64,000 nt of DNA from Lachnospiraceae bacterium KM106-2. Its GTDB lineage: Bacteria > Bacillota > Clostridia > Lachnospirales > Lachnospiraceae. This document shows, one piece after another, positions 17,372 through 25,483 of this stretch. Location of the stretch: the NCBI GenBank assembly GCA_009731425.1, contig AP018794.1, positions 4,141,501 through 4,205,500 of the forward strand, in the 5' to 3' direction. Positions within the stretch are counted from its first letter, which is position 1; every line of letters begins with the position of its first letter. Under the pieces are notes generated by a model. That model made no database searches. It saw nothing but the letters and a program-made list of their open reading frames with translations, and was not told where the DNA came from. A program made the translations under genes and the position numbers.

Positions 17372-19300
17372 ATGAAAAAATTAATAAGGGGATTAATAAT
17401 TATTACAATAATATTGGGGATCATAGGAACGAGCAACATCGTGCAAGCTAAGTCAAAGTATGATTCACGAAAAGAAGTACAAAACTTACAAAATGGGTGG
17501 AATTTGGGGCATTCTTTTGATACAGGGGATAGCGAGATTGCCATGAATAACCCTCTTGTAACCGAAGAACAGATTACAGCAATTAAGAATGCAGGATTTA
17601 AATGCATTCGTATTCCTATTACATGGGAAGGTCATTTTGATGCTTATCATAAAAGCTATAAGATCAATAAGGCATTTTTAAAACGGTTGGATGATGTGAT
17701 CTCTATGTGCTTAAAACAAGATCTCTATGTATGTATCAACATGCAGAATGATTCGTGGCGGTGGTTCTGCAGGATGAAAAAGAAAAATGATACTTACTAT
17801 AAGATGTTTACAAAACTGTGGACACAGATTGCTAAGCACTATAAAGGGTATTCTAATCATTTAGTGTTTGAGGCTATTGATAAGCCATATTTTGAAAAGC
17901 TTGGAACGAAGGCACAACAACAGCTTTTAAATGAGGTAAATAAAGCGTTTGTAAAAATAGTTCGGAAATCTGGCGGGAAGAATAAAAATCGGTTGTTAGG
18001 GGTAGCAACTTTGAATTCTTCTGTTACAAAGACAGGATGTAAGGCAATATCCTCTAATATAAAAGCAATGAAAGATAAGAGGGTATTTGCGACGGTTCAT
18101 TATTATGGACCGTGGAAATTCAGTGTGAATGCAGCGGGAGCAACTACATTTACAGCAACTGTTGAAAAACAGGTGAAGAACACAGTAGATATGGTATATA
18201 GCAATTTTTATAAGGAGAAGATCCCAGTAGTTTGTACGGAATATGGTCTGCTTGGATATGATAGTTCTTATAATGGGTTAATTCATGGGGAAGTATTGAA
18301 ATACATAGATTATTTAACGTATTATGCCAGAAAGAAGAAGTTACCAATGATCGTTTGGGATAATGGTAATATCTTCAATCGGAAAGAATTGAAGTTTAAT
18401 GATGTTGAGTTGGGAGCGCTTATCATCAATAACGGAAAAGTTCGTTCTGCTAGTGCAGATGCGAATGCGATTTATTTAAGAAAAAAAGAAAACTGTAACG
18501 ACTATTCTTTTTCTCTTAAGTTAAATGGGAATCAATTGCAGATGATCGCAGATGAGACAAAAACATTAATAGAGAATAAGGATTATGAATGTAAGGGAAA
18601 TCAGGTAATTCTGAAATCTTCCTATCTAAAAAAAATGAATCGGAAAAAGTGTGCGAAAGTTAATACGATCGTGCTATCCTTCGATCAAGGGCAAGCATTG
18701 CAAATTCCGATCTATGTTACAGAGCAGCCGGTGCTGGCTTCATCGAAAGGAACAGAAGAGAATGGTATTACCATTCCTATGACATGCAGTACGGAAAAAC
18801 TGATTAAAATGAGTGCAGTATATGAAAAGAAGAAGACGGTCATAAAGAAAGTTAAGAAAAAGAAAGTAAAGACACAGGTTACGAGGTATGCAGGTCCGTT
18901 AACTTATACACCGTATCAAGAGTATGGCTATTCATTCTATCAGAACAAGGATAAAATAGTATTAACAAGCGATTTTCTTACATCACTAAAAGACGAGAAG
19001 ATCCATCTTGTCTTCTATTTTGAAAGTGGAAATGTTGCAACTTATGACATTATAAAAGAAAAAGAAAAAGTTCAAGAAGTTAACTACGTTGAGCCGGTAG
19101 TAACTAAAAAGCCACAACCATCTAGTAAAGCCAAGAGCTCGGAGGCAATGAGCAAAGAGGTAAGAAAGAATAAATCAGAGATCAAACATAATATGATCTT
19201 GTCAAAAGGGGAATTGGTTGTGATACTTAGCATTGGATTTTTATTACTTATGGGTGTACTTTATTATCTTTATCATGAGAAAAATCAGACGAAAGAATAA
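17372..19300 (+). CDS. Membrane-anchored GH5-like protein with X2-like modules, probably catalytically inactive
   Basis: A 642-aa protein. Residues 1-26 form a signal peptide (cleavage after VQA), 38-335 a GH5-type barrel, about 375-450 an X2-like immunoglobulin carbohydrate-binding module (LNGNQLQMI...DYECKGNQVILKSSYL), about 490-580 a second degenerate X2-like module interrupted by a lysine-rich stretch, and 608-630 a C-terminal membrane helix. NGWNLGHSFD, RIPITW and VHYYGPW match GH5 cellulases. The usual acid/base in FE-x-x-NEP is replaced: here FEAIDKP has K171 where Glu should be. The usual His in the N-x-HH segment is Gln (NMQND, Q125). The nucleophile Glu (E290 in CTEYG) remains. It therefore probably binds glycans rather than cutting them. 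Confidence 0.8.
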   Translation: MKKLIRGLIIITIILGIIGTSNIVQAKSKYDSRKEVQNLQNGWNLGHSFDTGDSEIAMNNPLVTEEQITAIKNAGFKCIRIPITWEGHFDAYHKSYKINKAFLKRLDDVISMCLKQDLYVCINMQNDSWRWFCRMKKKNDTYYKMFTKLWTQIAKHYKGYSNHLVFEAIDKPYFEKLGTKAQQQLLNEVNKAFVKIVRKSGGKNKNRLLGVATLNSSVTKTGCKAISSNIKAMKDKRVFATVHYYGPWKFSVNAAGATTFTATVEKQVKNTVDMVYSNFYKEKIPVVCTEYGLLGYDSSYNGLIHGEVLKYIDYLTYYARKKKLPMIVWDNGNIFNRKELKFNDVELGALIINNGKVRSASADANAIYLRKKENCNDYSFSLKLNGNQLQMIADETKTLIENKDYECKGNQVILKSSYLKKMNRKKCAKVNTIVLSFDQGQALQIPIYVTEQPVLASSKGTEENGITIPMTCSTEKLIKMSAVYEKKKTVIKKVKKKKVKTQVTRYAGPLTYTPYQEYGYSFYQNKDKIVLTSDFLTSLKDEKIHLVFYFESGNVATYDIIKEKEKVQEVNYVEPVVTKKPQPSSKAKSSEAMSKEVRKNKSEIKHNMILSKGELVVILSIGFLLLMGVLYYLYHEKNQTKE

Positions 19301-19318
19301 TTATTTTCAGGAATCTAG

Positions 19319-19347
19319 TTGACAAAATTAGTACATATGCATAGAAT
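19319..19347 (+). promoter_or_regulatory. Promoter of the Cys T-box transcript
   Basis: TTGACA (19319-19324) and TAGAAT (19342-19347) with 17-base spacing, immediately before the T-box leader. Confidence 0.7.
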
Positions 19348-19349
19348 GA

Positions 19350-19616
19350 AGATAATAGATAGTGTAATAAAAGCTGTGATTAGAAGAGTAGCTTATGAAT
19401 ATGAGCCAGAGAAAGAGTGTCATCGGGTGGAAGCATTCTTAGATTTGAAGTAAGTGAAGTGCATCTATGAGCTGAATCAGTGAATATTGAAGTAGCTGGT
19501 TTCGACTAACGAGCGTTAATCGTTTTGAGATGATACAAATTAAATTTTGTGTAAATTAGAGTGGAACCGCGAATAGATCGCCTCTATGTATGATAATATA
19601 CATAGAGGTTTTTTTA
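19350..19616 (+). promoter_or_regulatory. T-box riboswitch, cysteine-specific
   Basis: The conserved T-box AGAGTGGAACCGCG lies at 19558-19571. A terminator follows, with an 11-bp stem (19581-19591 with 19598-19608) and a T-run. In Stem I the likely specifier is TGC (Cys) at 19460-19462 in the context GTGAAG-TGC-ATC. The antiterminator bulge reads TGGA, which pairs with the UCCA end of tRNA-Cys. Both agree with control of cysE-cysS by uncharged tRNA-Cys. The structure was judged by eye. Confidence 0.93.
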
Positions 19617-19702
19617 GTTTATGGGAAAGTTTTAAGTTCACTCCTATAAGCTAAAACGGGGCAAAATTCTTGCTTCATGGCTTTTATAGAAAAGAGGATA
19701 TT

Positions 19703-20368
19703 ATGGGATTTATTAAATTTGTAAAAGAGGAAATTAATATAATTAGAGACCGTGATCCGGCCATAAAATCAAATATGGAAGTATTTCTATATCCATCTTT
19801 TAAGGCGATTATGCGTTATCGAGTGGCTCATTCTTTGTATTTGAGAAAACATTATTTCCTTGCGAGATGGGTTTCACAACGAGCAGTGAGAAAGACTGGG
19901 ATTGAGATCCATCCTGGCGCTACCATTGGAAAAGGTCTTTTCATTGATCATGGTAATGGTGTTATCATTGGTGAAACGGCAATTCTAGGAGAAAATGTAA
20001 CTTTATATCAAGGCGTTACTCTTGGGGGAACTGGTAAAGAAAAGGGAAAACGTCATCCTACGATTGGAGATAACTGTATGATCAGTGCTGGTGCAAAAGT
20101 GTTAGGTTCCTTTACAGTGGGATCTAATTCTAAGATTGGTGCAGGTAGTGTTGTATTAAGCGAAGTCCCACCAAACTCAACTGTTGTTGGTGTACCAGGA
20201 CGAGTAGTTAAGAGAGATAATGTTAAGTTACCAACTGCAGATCTAGATCAAGTACATTTACCAGATCCGGTTTTAAATGATTTATCTAGGTTACAGGTAG
20301 AAAATAAAGAAATGCAAGAACAGATTAATGATTTAGTCAAGAAAGTGGAACAATTAGAGAAGAGATAA
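19703..20368 (+). CDS. cysE: Serine O-acetyltransferase
   Basis: A 221-aa left-handed beta-helix acetyltransferase that makes O-acetylserine for cysteine synthesis. GIEIHPGATIGKGLFIDHGNGVVIGE-type hexapeptide repeats with the catalytic His in IDHGNG are clear, as is TLGGTGKEKGKRHPTIGD. The C-terminal region from about residue 190 is a short coiled coil. ATG 19703 follows AAGAGG; a TTG at 19670 is unlikely. It is first in a T-box-controlled operon with cysS, 12 bases apart. Confidence 0.94.
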   Translation: MGFIKFVKEEINIIRDRDPAIKSNMEVFLYPSFKAIMRYRVAHSLYLRKHYFLARWVSQRAVRKTGIEIHPGATIGKGLFIDHGNGVIIGETAILGENVTLYQGVTLGGTGKEKGKRHPTIGDNCMISAGAKVLGSFTVGSNSKIGAGSVVLSEVPPNSTVVGVPGRVVKRDNVKLPTADLDQVHLPDPVLNDLSRLQVENKEMQEQINDLVKKVEQLEKR

Positions 20369-20380
20369 TGGAGGTATCGA

Positions 20381-21775
20381 ATGAAGATATATAATACGTT
20401 AACAAAATCAAAAGAAGAATTTAAACCAATCGAAGAAGGAAAGGTTCGTATGTACGTATGTGGACCTACAGTATACAACTATATTCACATTGGTAATGCA
20501 AGACCGATGATCATATTTGATACAGTTCGTCGTTATTTAGAGTATAAAGGATATGAAGTAAATTACGTTTCTAACTTTACTGATGTCGATGATAAGATCA
20601 TCAAGAAAGCGAATGAAGAAGGAGTAACTGCAACTGAGATCTCCGAACGTTATATTGAAGAAGTTAAAAAAGATATGAAAGATCTTAACATTAAACCAGC
20701 AACAAAGAATCCTAAGGCAACAGAAGAAATTGGTGGAATGATCGATATGATCTCTACTTTGATCGAAAAAGGATATGCTTACGAGAAAAATGGAACGGTA
20801 TACTTTAAGACACGTTCTTTTGATGGCTATGGCAAGTTAAGTAAGAAGAATCTTGATGATCTTGAAGCGGGTATTCGTATTGCAGTAGCTGAAGAAAAAG
20901 AAGATCCAATGGATTTCGTTTTATGGAAGCCTAAGAAAGAAGGAGAACCATCATGGCCTTCACCTTGGAGCGATGGTCGTCCAGGATGGCATATTGAATG
21001 TTCTGAAATGAGTAAAAAATATCTTGGCGAACAGATTGATATTCATGCAGGTGGAGAAGATCTGATTTTCCCTCATCACGAAAATGAAATCGCTCAGTCA
21101 GAAGCTTGCAATGGAAAAGAATTCGCACATTACTGGATGCACAATGGTTTCTTAAATATCAATAATAAGAAAATGTCCAAGTCAGAAGGTAATTTCTTTA
21201 CCGTTCGTGAAATTGGTGAGAAATATGATCTGCAAGTACTTCGTTTCTTTATGTTAAGTGCTCATTATAGAAGTCCAATTAACTTCAGTCGTGATCTAAT
21301 GGATGCAAGTAAAAATGGATTAGAGCGTATTAAGACTGCTGTATCTCATTTACAAGAGTTATTAGCAGTAGCAAATGGTACCGTATCAGAAGAAGAAACA
21401 AAAGTATTAGAAGAAATGGAAGCATTAAATGCCAAATTTGATGCAGCAATGGACGATGATTTTAATACAGCAGATGCAATTGCGGCAATCTTTGAAATTG
21501 TAAAATTAGCAAATAGTAATGCTAATTCAGAAAGCTCAAAAGAGCTTGTAGAAAAACTATTAGAGAAAATCACAAAGTTATGTGATATACTTGGTGTAGA
21601 AACGAAGAAGGAAGAAGAACTTCTTGACGCAGATATTGAACAATTAATCGAAGATCGTCAGACAGCAAGAAAGAATCGTGATTTTGCGAAAGCAGATGAG
21701 ATTCGTGATCTTTTACTTGCGAAAGGAATTGTCTTAGAAGATACGCGTGAAGGTGTTCGATGGAAAAGAGCATAA
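20381..21775 (+). CDS. cysS: Cysteinyl-tRNA synthetase
   Basis: A 464-aa class I synthetase. CGPTVYNYIHIGNAR carries the zinc Cys and the HIGH-type motif, KMSKSEGN is the KMSKS loop, and WHIECSEMS and HAGGEDLIFPHHENE hold further zinc ligands. GGAGG precedes the ATG. It is regulated together with cysE by the T-box, so a shortage of charged tRNA-Cys raises both cysteine supply and charging. Confidence 0.97.
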   Translation: MKIYNTLTKSKEEFKPIEEGKVRMYVCGPTVYNYIHIGNARPMIIFDTVRRYLEYKGYEVNYVSNFTDVDDKIIKKANEEGVTATEISERYIEEVKKDMKDLNIKPATKNPKATEEIGGMIDMISTLIEKGYAYEKNGTVYFKTRSFDGYGKLSKKNLDDLEAGIRIAVAEEKEDPMDFVLWKPKKEGEPSWPSPWSDGRPGWHIECSEMSKKYLGEQIDIHAGGEDLIFPHHENEIAQSEACNGKEFAHYWMHNGFLNINNKKMSKSEGNFFTVREIGEKYDLQVLRFFMLSAHYRSPINFSRDLMDASKNGLERIKTAVSHLQELLAVANGTVSEEETKVLEEMEALNAKFDAAMDDDFNTADAIAAIFEIVKLANSNANSESSKELVEKLLEKITKLCDILGVETKKEEELLDADIEQLIEDRQTARKNRDFAKADEIRDLLLAKGIVLEDTREGVRWKRA

Positions 21776-21777
21776 TA

Positions 21778-22236
21778 ATGGATGAAGTAAAGGCAAACGA
21801 TAAATTAAATAATTGTGAGATCGTGGAATTCTTAAAGAATTCCATGGATCTTGCGGATGTTGATGTGAAAACGTATTCGCCTCTTGTACTAGCTTATATT
21901 GGCGATTGTATTTATGATCTGGTCATTCGTACGATGATCCTTGCAAAAGGAAATGCGCCGGTAAATAAAATACATAAGACGGTAAGTTCTTATGTTAAGG
22001 CAAATGCACAGATGAAAATCTTACACATCATTGAAGATGAATTAACGGAAGAAGAAATGGCAGTATATAAACGAGGCCGTAATGCTAAGTCATTTACAAG
22101 TGCTAAGAATGCAACAATTGTTGATTATCGTACTGCAACAGGATTTGAAGCATTGCTAGGATATTTATATTTAAAGAATCGAATGGATCGAATTATGGAA
22201 TTGGTGAATTTCGGATTAACTAAGTTAGAAGTATAG
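21778..22236 (+). CDS. mrnC: Mini-ribonuclease III
   Basis: A 152-aa RNase III catalytic domain without a dsRNA-binding domain. YSPLVLAYIGDCIYDLVIR carries the acidic catalytic residue and GRNAKSFTSAKNATIVDYRTATGFEALLGYLYL completes the active site. It matures 23S rRNA in Firmicutes. The start at 21778 is preferred (AAAAGAG upstream, just after the cysS stop); an ATG at 21760 overlaps cysS. The cysS-mrnC-rlmB order is a conserved Firmicute cluster. Confidence 0.93.
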   Translation: MDEVKANDKLNNCEIVEFLKNSMDLADVDVKTYSPLVLAYIGDCIYDLVIRTMILAKGNAPVNKIHKTVSSYVKANAQMKILHIIEDELTEEEMAVYKRGRNAKSFTSAKNATIVDYRTATGFEALLGYLYLKNRMDRIMELVNFGLTKLEV

Positions 22237-22244
22237 GAGAAAAA

Positions 22245-22985
22245 ATGAGATACGAAGAGTTTACAATTGAAGGAAGAAATGCAGTATTAGAAGCGTTTCG
22301 TGCAAAAAGACCGATTGATCGTTTATTTATTTTAGACGGATGCCAAGATGGACCGATCAAGTCTATTTTAAGAGAAGCTAAAAAAGGTGACACGATCATT
22401 AATTATGTTGCAAAGGAACGTCTTGATCAAATATCTGAAACAGGAAAACATCAAGGTGTAATCGCTTATGCAGCTGCTTATGAATATGCAGAGATGGAAG
22501 ATATCTTTAAGTTAGCGGAAGAGAAAGGAGAACCTCCTTTTATCATCCTTTTAGATAATATTGAAGATCCTCATAATCTTGGAGCGATGATCCGTACTGC
22601 TAACCAAGCGGGTGCTCATGGTATCATCATTCCTAAAAGAAGAGCGGTAGGTCTTACTGCAACCGTTGCAAAGGTAAGTGCAGGTGCGATTAATTACGTT
22701 CCTGTTGTTAAGGTAACAAACCTTGCTAAGACAATTGATGAATTAAAAGAACGTGGTGTTTGGTTCGCTTGTGCAGACATGGACGGAGAAGTAATGTATA
22801 AATGTAACTTAACTGGACCAATCGGTCTTGTTATTGGTAGCGAAGGTGAAGGCGTTGGAAGATTAGTAAAAGAAAAATGTGATTACATTGCTAAAATTCC
22901 AATGAAGGGAGATATTGATTCTCTTAATGCATCGGTTGCTATGGGTATTCTTTCGTACGAAATCGTTCGTCAGAGAATGCAATAA
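22245..22985 (+). CDS. rlmB: 23S rRNA (guanosine-2'-O)-methyltransferase RlmB, TrmH family
   Basis: A 246-aa SPOUT methyltransferase. An N-terminal substrate-binding domain (residues 1-75) precedes motif 1 NIEDPHNLGAMIRTANQAGA, motif 2 IGLVIGSEGEGVGRLV and motif 3 IPMKGDIDSLNASVAMGIL, which form the knotted SAM site. It starts 8 bases after mrnC with GGAG, so it belongs to the same operon. Confidence 0.93.
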   Translation: MRYEEFTIEGRNAVLEAFRAKRPIDRLFILDGCQDGPIKSILREAKKGDTIINYVAKERLDQISETGKHQGVIAYAAAYEYAEMEDIFKLAEEKGEPPFIILLDNIEDPHNLGAMIRTANQAGAHGIIIPKRRAVGLTATVAKVSAGAINYVPVVKVTNLAKTIDELKERGVWFACADMDGEVMYKCNLTGPIGLVIGSEGEGVGRLVKEKCDYIAKIPMKGDIDSLNASVAMGILSYEIVRQRMQ

Positions 22986-23027
22986 TATTTACTAGTTAAA
23001 TTGAATTACTAGTTGGGAGTGATGATC

Positions 23028-23663
23028 ATGCATTTCTTGGATTATGGATCTTATTCGGATGAGCAATTGCTACAAATGGCAAAAGAAGATGATCGCCAGG
23101 CAGTTGACTGCTTGATGGAGCGATATAAATATCTAGTTCGTCAGAAGGCACACGCTTTATTTTTAATTGGTGGAGAAGAAGATGATTTGATTCAGGAAGG
23201 TATGATCGGACTCTATAAGGCATTGCATGACTTTAAGTCTGATCGCAATGCCTCTTTTTATCATTTTGCAAGTCTTTGTATTTCAAGACAGATATTTAGT
23301 GCACTAAAATTAAATAATCGAAAAAAGAATTACCCATTAAATACATACATATCATTCTATACTCCAATTGGTGAGGAAAGCCATAGTATTGGAGAAGACA
23401 TATCCCTTGTGGATGTTATGTTCCCGAAAAGTGAACAAAATCCAGAAGAGCTTATTATTGATCAAGAAAACACAAGGCGACTGAAAGAGGAACTAGATAA
23501 AAAATTAAGTGAGTTTGAGAGAAAAGTGATCTTGTTTTATGTGAAAGGATACTCTTATACGAAAATTGCTGAGATGATGAAAAAAAGTCCAAAATCGATT
23601 GATAATGCGCTTCAGAGAATTCGAGTGAAAGTAAATCGAATTGTGATGGATTTGGAGAGATAG
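23028..23663 (+). CDS. sigH: Sporulation sigma factor SigH
   Basis: A 211-aa sigma-70 family factor. FLIGGEEDDLIQEGMIGLYKALHDF and FASLCISRQIFSALK closely follow Bacillus SigH region 2, and KGYSYTKIAEMMKKSPKSIDNALQRIRVK is region 4. SigH directs transition-state and early sporulation genes. The cysS-mrnC-rlmB-sigH order is conserved in Firmicutes, which supports the call. ATG 23028 sits 8 bases after GGGAG; ATG 23022 is too close to it. Confidence 0.92.
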   Translation: MHFLDYGSYSDEQLLQMAKEDDRQAVDCLMERYKYLVRQKAHALFLIGGEEDDLIQEGMIGLYKALHDFKSDRNASFYHFASLCISRQIFSALKLNNRKKNYPLNTYISFYTPIGEESHSIGEDISLVDVMFPKSEQNPEELIIDQENTRRLKEELDKKLSEFERKVILFYVKGYSYTKIAEMMKKSPKSIDNALQRIRVKVNRIVMDLER

Positions 23664-23695
23664 ATAAGAATTTAAGAAAATTTGTAATTAATGGA

Positions 23696-23724
23696 TTGAC
23701 ATAATTTATTTGATATTGTAAGAT
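23696..23724 (+). promoter_or_regulatory. Promoter of tRNA-Thr
   Basis: TTGACA (23696-23701), a 17-base spacer and TAAGAT (23719-23724) precede the tRNA by 22 bases. Confidence 0.7.
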
Positions 23725-23746
23725 ATCAATGAATTCAATTGCATAT

Positions 23747-23819
23747 GCTGCCTTGGCGCAGTCGGTAGCGCGTCGCCTTGGTAAGGCGGAGGCAGGGGGT
23801 TCAAGTCCCCTAGGCAGCT
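23747..23819 (+). tRNA. tRNA-Thr (anticodon GGT)
   Basis: The 73-nt cloverleaf has acceptor GCTGCCT / AGGCAGC, discriminator T, anticodon loop TTGGTAA and T-arm GGGGGTTCAAGTCCCC. CCA is not encoded. Confidence 0.94.
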
Positions 23820-23902
23820 TTATGATAAGAGTTGATATGTTGTAAGAGCAATATAGCAACTCTTTTATGTTATCACTCTATTAACCTATAGGAGGAAATC
23901 AT

Positions 23903-24169
23903 ATGAAAGTAATTATGTATGGAACATTAATCTGTGAAGATTGTGTCGAAGCTTTAAAGGTATTAGAAGAAAAGAAAATCGATGTAGATTTTCGTGATTT
24001 TAATGAAAAAACAGAAAATATTAAAGGCTTTCTAAAATACCGTGATGAATTAGCTATGTTTGATGAGATCAAAAAAGAAAATAAGATCGGAATTCCTTGC
24101 TTTGTTTTGGAAGATGAGACAATAACTTTAGATGTAGAAGAAGTAATGAAAAAAGCAGAGTGTGAATAA
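23903..24169 (+). CDS. Glutaredoxin-like thioredoxin-fold protein
   Basis: An 88-aa protein starting MKVIMYGTLICEDCVEAL. The CEDC motif (C11 and C14 region) at the first helix and the cis-proline region IGIPCFVLED mark a glutaredoxin/thioredoxin fold. Redox partner unknown. AGGAGG precedes the start. The stop codon lies in the loop of the terminator hairpin at 24151-24187. It is monocistronic. Confidence 0.82.
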   Translation: MKVIMYGTLICEDCVEALKVLEEKKIDVDFRDFNEKTENIKGFLKYRDELAMFDEIKKENKIGIPCFVLEDETITLDVEEVMKKAECE

Positions 24170-24187
24170 ATCACACTCTGCTTTTTT
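24151..24187 (+). terminator. Terminator overlapping the stop of the glutaredoxin-like gene
   Basis: A perfect 15-bp stem, AAAAGCAGAGTGTGA with TCACACTCTGCTTTT, and a T-run. The TAA stop is in the 5-base loop. Confidence 0.9.
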
Positions 24188-24204
24188 AAAATCAGAAAGT
24201 CAAG

Positions 24205-24290
24205 ATGCGCACTCACGCAGGATGAGATTATCACTTCGTGATCGCGTTCGGCGTGGAGAGTTTGGCAAGGCAAACTCTTTGTTCTTAAGA
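24205..24290. repeat. Hairpin-rich intergenic element
   Basis: After the terminator, nested CACGC / GCGTG arms enclose ATCAC-TTC-GTGAT (24230-24242). They are followed by AGAGTTTG-N6-CAAACTCT (24257-24278). It is more G+C-rich than the flanks and has no coding potential. It resembles in style the other structured intergenic elements of this window. Confidence 0.5.
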
Positions 24291-24293
24291 TAA

Positions 24294-24743
24294 TTATGCA
24301 CCGAAGAAAGTGCTGACTAATTGATTAACAAGCTTTCCGTCTGCTTTACCCTTTACTAATGGCATAAGCTCTTTCATGATCTTTCCTTTATCTTTTGCGG
24401 TTGGAGCTGTAATTCCTAATTTGTCGAGTACAGATTGGATCGTAGCTTTAATTTCATCTTCCGACATGAATTTTGGAGCGAATTCTTTATAAACTTCGAT
24501 TTTATATTTGCAATCGTCAATAATATCAGTTCTTTCAGCAGGAGCAGTATCCAAAGTTTCTTGCGTTTGTTTGATTTCCTTTAAGACAACTTCGTTTTCC
24601 TCTTCTTCTGTCAGATCGGCTCTCTTATCGATTGCTTTATTCTTTAATACAGAAAGTAGCATGGACAAAGCATCTTTACGAGGTTTGTTCTTCTCTTTCA
24701 TTGCAGTTACCATTTCGGCTCTGACTTGTTCTATTTTTGTCAT
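24294..24743 (-). CDS. yqeY: GatB/YqeY domain protein
   Basis: A 149-aa YqeY-family protein: KNKPRKDALSMLLSVLKNKAID, then the C-terminal GKIMKELMPLVKGKADGKLVNQLV, which matches the GatB C-terminal (tRNA-contacting) domain. It probably influences aminoacyl-tRNA or tRNA handling, but the role is unproven. GGAGG precedes the start on the minus strand. Length is typical. Confidence 0.9.
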   Translation of the reverse strand: MTKIEQVRAEMVTAMKEKNKPRKDALSMLLSVLKNKAIDKRADLTEEEENEVVLKEIKQTQETLDTAPAERTDIIDDCKYKIEVYKEFAPKFMSEDEIKATIQSVLDKLGITAPTAKDKGKIMKELMPLVKGKADGKLVNQLVSTFFGA

Positions 24744-24867
24744 GATAGTACCTCCTATAAATCGTTCTATCTTCTATTTTAAGTTTATATAAATTGGAAT
24801 TCAAGCCTTAATTTTCAAATGTGCATAAAATAACAAAAAGGAATGATTTACAATAAAATGTAAATTT

Positions 24868-24903
24868 CTTCCACAATTAAATGTGGATAATGTGGATAAA
24901 ATG
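24868..24903 (+). promoter_or_regulatory. DnaA-box-like cluster, module 1
   Basis: TTCCACA followed by two adjacent TGTGGATAA sequences (24882-24890 and 24891-24899), each an exact reverse complement of the DnaA box TTATCCACA. It lies 50 bases before the DUF1540 gene. A similar module recurs at 25351-25387. Confidence 0.55.
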
Positions 24904-24953
24904 AATCTTGTTAGACATAATAAGATTGTAAGATAAGATTAGGAGGTAGAAAA

Positions 24954-25268
24954 ATGACAAATCTGAGTTGTGATGTAACAAATTGTCTTCATAATGCATC
25001 TCATCTGTGTGAACTTGGTGAAATTGCAGTAAAAGGTCAAAATGCGCATGAAAAAGATAATACATGCTGTTCTACGTTTTGCAGTACTTGTGGGCCATTA
25101 AACAAAGAAGAAGTAAATGATGCAGATGTAAAGTCTGATATTAGTTGCAGTGCAACAACCTGTAAACATAATAAGGACTGCCGTTGTCATGCTGATGAAA
25201 TCGAAGTTTGCGGTTGCGGTGCAGATCATGCTGTAAATACTGCATGTTCTACATTTTCTTGCAAATAA
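24954..25268 (+). CDS. Cysteine-rich DUF1540 protein (two copies of the domain)
   Basis: A 104-aa protein with two similar halves, each of the form L/I-S-C-x(3-5)-C-x-HN-x(4)-C and ending C-x(0-1)-STF. This is the DUF1540 signature, abundant in Clostridia, probably a small metal-binding fold. Function unknown. It has a strong AGGAGG site. Its flanks carry DnaA-box-like modules on both sides. Confidence 0.88.
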   Translation: MTNLSCDVTNCLHNASHLCELGEIAVKGQNAHEKDNTCCSTFCSTCGPLNKEEVNDADVKSDISCSATTCKHNKDCRCHADEIEVCGCGADHAVNTACSTFSCK

Positions 25269-25350
25269 TCATATGATATTTAGGATATGAATTATGACAA
25301 TTCATGTCCTTTTTTTATTGGAAACAAAGTTACTGGGATGAATTGTAAAA

Positions 25351-25387
25351 GTTTTCCACAACATTTTGGGGATAAAGTGGATAAAAT
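25351..25387 (+). promoter_or_regulatory. DnaA-box-like cluster, module 2
   Basis: TTTTCCACA (25352-25360), TTGGGGATAA and AGTGGATAA (25376-25384) occur in the same order and spacing as module 1. It lies about 100 bases before the hybrid kinase gene. Confidence 0.45.
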
Positions 25388-25483
25388 TGTAAATTACAAA
25401 TGAGAGAAGTGAAAAAATGGACAATAATACCAAACTATGGTAATATCTAATTGATTGAATTTTGGCGAATAAGGCGGTGCCAT

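Noticed and set aside
19670..19702. TTG start for cysE
   Set aside because: ATG 19703 has AAGAGG at the right distance and gives the usual protein length.
23455..23859. Minus-strand frame across sigH and tRNA-Thr
   Set aside because: It covers a tRNA gene and the 3' end of sigH in antisense, so it is not coding.
24868..25387. Replication origin
   Set aside because: DnaA-like boxes are present but dnaA, dnaN and an A+T-rich unwinding block in the usual arrangement are not; kept only as a regulatory candidate.
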